Made by a program: the position numbers and the translations under genes. The notes beneath the pieces were generated by a model that was not told the origin of the DNA, made no database searches, and saw only the letters and a list, made by a program, of their open reading frames with translations. DNA of 64,000 bases from Photorhabdus cinerea (GTDB lineage: Bacteria > Pseudomonadota > Gammaproteobacteria > Enterobacterales > Enterobacteriaceae): contig NZ_PUJW01000023.1 in assembly GCF_011189575.1 (NCBI RefSeq), positions 1 through 64,000 of the forward strand. Reading direction: 5' to 3'. Position 1 is the first letter of the stretch; each line of letters opens with the position of its first letter. Below are positions 61,146 through 64,000 of this stretch, piece by piece.

Positions 61146-61433
61146 ATGTTATATACTATTGGCCGATCGCCTTATCAATGTGACTTCAATGCGATATTCA
61201 ATCTGCTTGCTGGTGGTGATGATGTATTGTTTATTCAGGATGGTGTATTGGCAGGAATTGAGGGTAATCGTTATCTTCCGACGTTGATCAGTCGTGGTGT
61301 CACATTGTATGCGCTGAAAGAAGATATTGAGGCGCGGGGGTTGGTAGGTCAGGTTTCAGACAAAGTGCAAGTTATCAATTATACTGACTTCGTTAACCTG
61401 ACAGTAAAACACCATCAACAATTCGCTTGGTAG
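61146..61433 (+). CDS. tusB: Sulfurtransferase subunit TusB
   Basis: The 95-residue DsrH-fold protein has LFIQDGVLAGIEGNRYLPTL and ends YTDFVNLTVKHHQQFAW, matching E. coli TusB. It is the last tus gene, just before the str promoter. Confidence 0.95.
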   Translation: MLYTIGRSPYQCDFNAIFNLLAGGDDVLFIQDGVLAGIEGNRYLPTLISRGVTLYALKEDIEARGLVGQVSDKVQVINYTDFVNLTVKHHQQFAW

Positions 61434-61455
61434 TCAGAGAAACACTGTATATTTC

Positions 61456-61484
61456 TTGACACCCCGGCGAGTCAGCCATAAAAT
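61456..61484 (+). promoter_or_regulatory. str operon promoter
   Basis: A perfect -35 TTGACA (61456-61461) and -10 TAAAAT (61479-61484) are separated by 17 bases. The downstream stretch GTGTTTACGAAGCAAAA and the CCAGGAG ribosome site match the E. coli str leader. It drives rpsL, rpsG and fusA. Confidence 0.93.
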
Positions 61485-61569
61485 TCTGCGTCCTCGTGTT
61501 TTGCCGTCAGGGCAGACAAGAGATTTAATCCGTGTTTACGAAGCAAAAAAACCAGGAGTTTTTTTAATA

Positions 61570-61944
61570 ATGGCAACTATTAACCAGCTGGTGCGCAAAC
61601 CCCGTAGCATGAAGGTTGCAAAAAGCAATGTTCCTGCTCTGGAAGCTTGCCCGCAGAAGCGTGGCGTATGTACTCGCGTATATACCACCACCCCTAAAAA
61701 ACCAAACTCTGCACTGCGTAAAGTATGTCGTGTGCGTTTGACTAACGGTTACGAAGTTTCTTCCTACATCGGTGGTGAAGGCCACAACTTGCAGGAACAC
61801 TCCGTAATTCTGATCCGTGGCGGTCGTGTTAAAGACTTGCCAGGTGTGCGTTACCACACTGTTCGCGGTGCACTGGACTGTTCCGGTGTTAAAGACCGTA
61901 AGCAAGGTCGTTCTAAGTACGGTGCGAAGAAGCCAAAGGCTTAA
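61570..61944 (+). CDS. rpsL: Ribosomal protein S12
   Basis: The 124-residue S12 starts MATINQLVRKPRSMKVAKSN, as in E. coli. Residues linked to streptomycin resistance (Lys43 in TPKKPNSA and Lys88 in GGRVKDLPG) are wild type. The frame is open upstream, but the ATG at 61570 follows CCAGGAG and is the conserved start. Confidence 0.98.
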   Translation: MATINQLVRKPRSMKVAKSNVPALEACPQKRGVCTRVYTTTPKKPNSALRKVCRVRLTNGYEVSSYIGGEGHNLQEHSVILIRGGRVKDLPGVRYHTVRGALDCSGVKDRKQGRSKYGAKKPKA

Positions 61945-62040
61945 TGGTTCTCCGTTAAGTAAGGCCAAACATTTTCACTTTAATGTCAAAATAAACTCGT
62001 AGAGTTTTGGACAACCCTGAATTCGAAACGGAGTATTTCC
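61945..62040 (+). promoter_or_regulatory. rpsL-rpsG spacer, probable S7 translational control region
   Basis: The 96-base spacer lies where E. coli str mRNA folds into the S7 repressor target that couples S12 and S7 translation. I infer the function from position and cannot verify the fold by eye. Confidence 0.5.
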
Positions 62041-62511
62041 ATGCCACGTCGTCGTGTAATTGGTCAACGTAAAATCCTGCCAGATCCAAAGTTCGGATCT
62101 GAATTGCTGGCCAAATTTGTTAATATCTTGATGGTAGATGGTAAAAAATCTACTGCAGAAGCAATTGTATATAGCGCGCTTGAGACCCTGGCTCAGCGTT
62201 CTGGTAAAGAACATCTGGAAGCATTTGAGCTCGCACTGGATAACGTGCGTCCAACCGTGGAAGTAAAATCCCGCCGTGTTGGTGGTTCTACTTATCAGGT
62301 TCCAGTTGAAGTTCGTCCGGTTCGTCGTAATGCTCTGGCAATGCGTTGGATCGTTGATGCTGCTCGTAAACGCGGTGATAAGTCTATGGCCCTGCGCCTG
62401 GCGAACGAATTATCTGATGCAGCTGAGAACAAAGGCTCTGCTGTGAAGAAACGTGAAGACGTTCACCGTATGGCAGAAGCTAACAAGGCGTTCGCACACT
62501 ACCGTTGGTAA
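62041..62511 (+). CDS. rpsG: Ribosomal protein S7
   Basis: The 156-residue S7 starts MPRRRVIGQRKILPDPKFGS and ends in MAEANKAFAHYRW. S7 nucleates the 30S head and in E. coli represses the str operon. Second gene of the operon. Confidence 0.98.
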   Translation: MPRRRVIGQRKILPDPKFGSELLAKFVNILMVDGKKSTAEAIVYSALETLAQRSGKEHLEAFELALDNVRPTVEVKSRRVGGSTYQVPVEVRPVRRNALAMRWIVDAARKRGDKSMALRLANELSDAAENKGSAVKKREDVHRMAEANKAFAHYRW

Positions 62512-62591
62512 TCCCATCGTAGTGATGATGCCCTGGGCGGCTATTCTGCCGCCCAGATTTAAATTGAACGTCCTAGGAATAGAGGAATCAA

Positions 62592-64000
62592 ATGGCTCGT
62601 ACAACACCCATTGCACGTTACCGCAACATCGGTATCAGTGCACACATCGACGCCGGTAAAACCACCACTACCGAACGTATTCTGTTCTACACTGGTGTAA
62701 ACCATAAGATCGGTGAAGTTCATGATGGCGCTGCTACTATGGACTGGATGGAACAGGAGCAGGAGCGTGGTATTACCATCACCTCCGCAGCGACAACTGC
62801 TTTCTGGTCAGGTATGGCTAAGCAGTTTGATGCGCATCGTATCAACATCATCGATACCCCAGGTCACGTTGACTTCACCATCGAAGTAGAACGTTCCATG
62901 CGTGTTCTTGACGGTGCCGTAATGGTTTACTGTGCGGTTGGTGGTGTTCAGCCACAGTCTGAAACCGTATGGCGTCAGGCGAATAAATATAAAGTTCCAC
63001 GTATCGCGTTCGTTAACAAAATGGACCGTATGGGAGCGAATTTCTTACGCGTTGTTGAGCAGATCAAAACTCGTTTGGCTGCAAACCCAGTGCCTCTGCA
63101 ATTGGCAATTGGTGCCGAAGACGTTTTCACCGGTGTTGTTGACTTGGTGAAAATGAAAGCTATCAATTGGAATGATGAAGATCAGGGAACTACCTTCACT
63201 TATGAAGATATTCCAGCTGATATGCAGGATCTGGCTGAAGAATGGCGTAACAACTTGGTTGAAGCCGCTGCAGAAGCGTCAGAAGAACTGATGGAAAAAT
63301 ATCTGGGCGGTGAAGAGCTGACTGAAGAAGAGATCAAAGCTGGTCTGCGTTATCGTGTTATGACTAACGAAATTATCCTGGTTACCTGTGGTTCCGCATT
63401 TAAGAACAAAGGTGTTCAGGCAATGCTGGATGCTGTTATTGAGTATCTGCCTGCGCCAACTGATGTTGAATCCATTAAAGGTCTTCTGCCTGATGGAAAA
63501 GATACTCCGGCAGAGCGTCATTCTGACGATAACGAACCATTTGCGGCATTGGCGTTTAAAATCGCTACTGACCCATTCGTTGGTAACTTGACCTTCTTCC
63601 GTGTCTACTCTGGCGTGGTTAATTCCGGTGATACCGTTCTTAACCCAGTGAAAGACAAAAAAGAGCGTTTCGGCCGTATCGTTCAGATGCATGCTAACAA
63701 ACGTGAAGAGATCAAAGAAGTTCGTGCAGGCGATATCGCTGCTGCGATCGGTCTGAAAGACGTGACAACAGGTGATACTCTGTGTGATATCAGCGCACCA
63801 ATCATTCTGGAGCGTATGGAATTCCCAGAGCCAGTAATCTCTGTTGCTATTGAGCCAAAAACTAAAGCTGATCAGGAAAAAATGGGTATCGCTTTAGGTC
63901 GTTTGGCACAGGAAGACCCATCATTCCGCGTGTCTACCGATGAAGAATCTGGTCAGACGATTATCGCAGGTATGGGTGAGCTTCACCTTGATGTTCTGGT
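62592..64000 (+). CDS. fusA: Elongation factor G, N-terminal part (runs off the window)
   Basis: The ATG at 62592 follows GAGGAA. The window holds 469 codons of the roughly 700 expected. The GTPase motifs are complete: AHIDAGKTTTTERI, DTPGHVDFTIEVERSM and NKMDRMGA. Domain II and the start of domain III follow. EF-G drives translocation on the ribosome. Confidence 0.98.
   Translation, partial: MARTTPIARYRNIGISAHIDAGKTTTTERILFYTGVNHKIGEVHDGAATMDWMEQEQERGITITSAATTAFWSGMAKQFDAHRINIIDTPGHVDFTIEVERSMRVLDGAVMVYCAVGGVQPQSETVWRQANKYKVPRIAFVNKMDRMGANFLRVVEQIKTRLAANPVPLQLAIGAEDVFTGVVDLVKMKAINWNDEDQGTTFTYEDIPADMQDLAEEWRNNLVEAAAEASEELMEKYLGGEELTEEEIKAGLRYRVMTNEIILVTCGSAFKNKGVQAMLDAVIEYLPAPTDVESIKGLLPDGKDTPAERHSDDNEPFAALAFKIATDPFVGNLTFFRVYSGVVNSGDTVLNPVKDKKERFGRIVQMHANKREEIKEVRAGDIAAAIGLKDVTTGDTLCDISAPIILERMEFPEPVISVAIEPKTKADQEKMGIALGRLAQEDPSFRVSTDEESGQTIIAGMGELHLDVL

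Noticed and set aside
61456..61569. N-terminal extension of rpsL
   Set aside because: The extension covers the str promoter and leader. The conserved start MATINQ has its own CCAGGAG site.
1..64000. tRNA, rRNA, integrase or intact insertion sequence
   Set aside because: None was recognised on either strand, including at the edges of the 42.7-52.6 kb accessory region.

Overview
The window reads as a chromosomal segment of an AT-rich gammaproteobacterium of the Morganellaceae, most likely Photorhabdus (Xenorhabdus is the alternative). The housekeeping genes (polA, crp, slyD, tusDCB, rpsL-rpsG-fusA) are close to Escherichia coli in sequence and order. Composition and the accessory content (a complete type VI secretion cluster, an orphan Hcp island, duplicated Rpn-type nuclease genes) are not E. 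coli-like. The genus call is an inference from gene content.

1-21,350: a type VI secretion system (T6SS). Genes from the vgrG start through a VasL-like protein, tssM, tssA, vasI/tagO, a truncated VasH-like regulator, tssH, tssL, tssK, tssJ, an FHA protein, tssG, tssF, tssE, tssC and tssB run as one leftward unit with many 1-4 base overlaps. hcp (tssD) lies across a roughly 920-base AT-rich divergent region and has its own terminator. All core sheath, baseplate and membrane-complex genes are present. No PpkA or PppA is visible. The regulator lacks the AAA+ domain expected of a sigma-54 activator.

21,350-41,700: mostly conserved housekeeping genes. These are rlmJ, gor, an Rpn nuclease gene plus a broken partial duplicate, a Tat-exported amidohydrolase, mobA-mobB, a deleted yihD remnant, srkA-dsbA, polA, the Spot 42 RNA gene, engB, ppiA, a YcgJ-like small exported protein, pabA, argD, crp, yhfA, prkB, yheU and yheT.

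42,700-52,650: DNA inserted between yheT and yheS, which are neighbours in E. coli. It holds a LysE-type exporter, murPQ, then a 5-kb island, then a LysR regulator. The island is the most interesting part. It contains an orphan hcp, two copies of a 66-residue gene with near-identical upstream DNA, two different candidate effector units, and families of small membrane proteins that look like immunity proteins. It also holds three fossils: an effector tail with a short immunity paralogue, an hcp 3' end, and a murP/murQ junction. One immunity-like gene is split at a run of ten T. My reading is a T6SS effector-immunity locus that grew by repeated duplication and decay and feeds the machine encoded at the left end. 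The toxin and immunity roles are inferred from architecture only.

52,650-64,000: yheS, kefG-kefB-yheV, slyD, slyX, fkpA, yheO-tusDCB and the start of the str operon (rpsL, rpsG, partial fusA) behind a recognisable str promoter. No tRNA, rRNA, CRISPR array or intact insertion sequence was seen.
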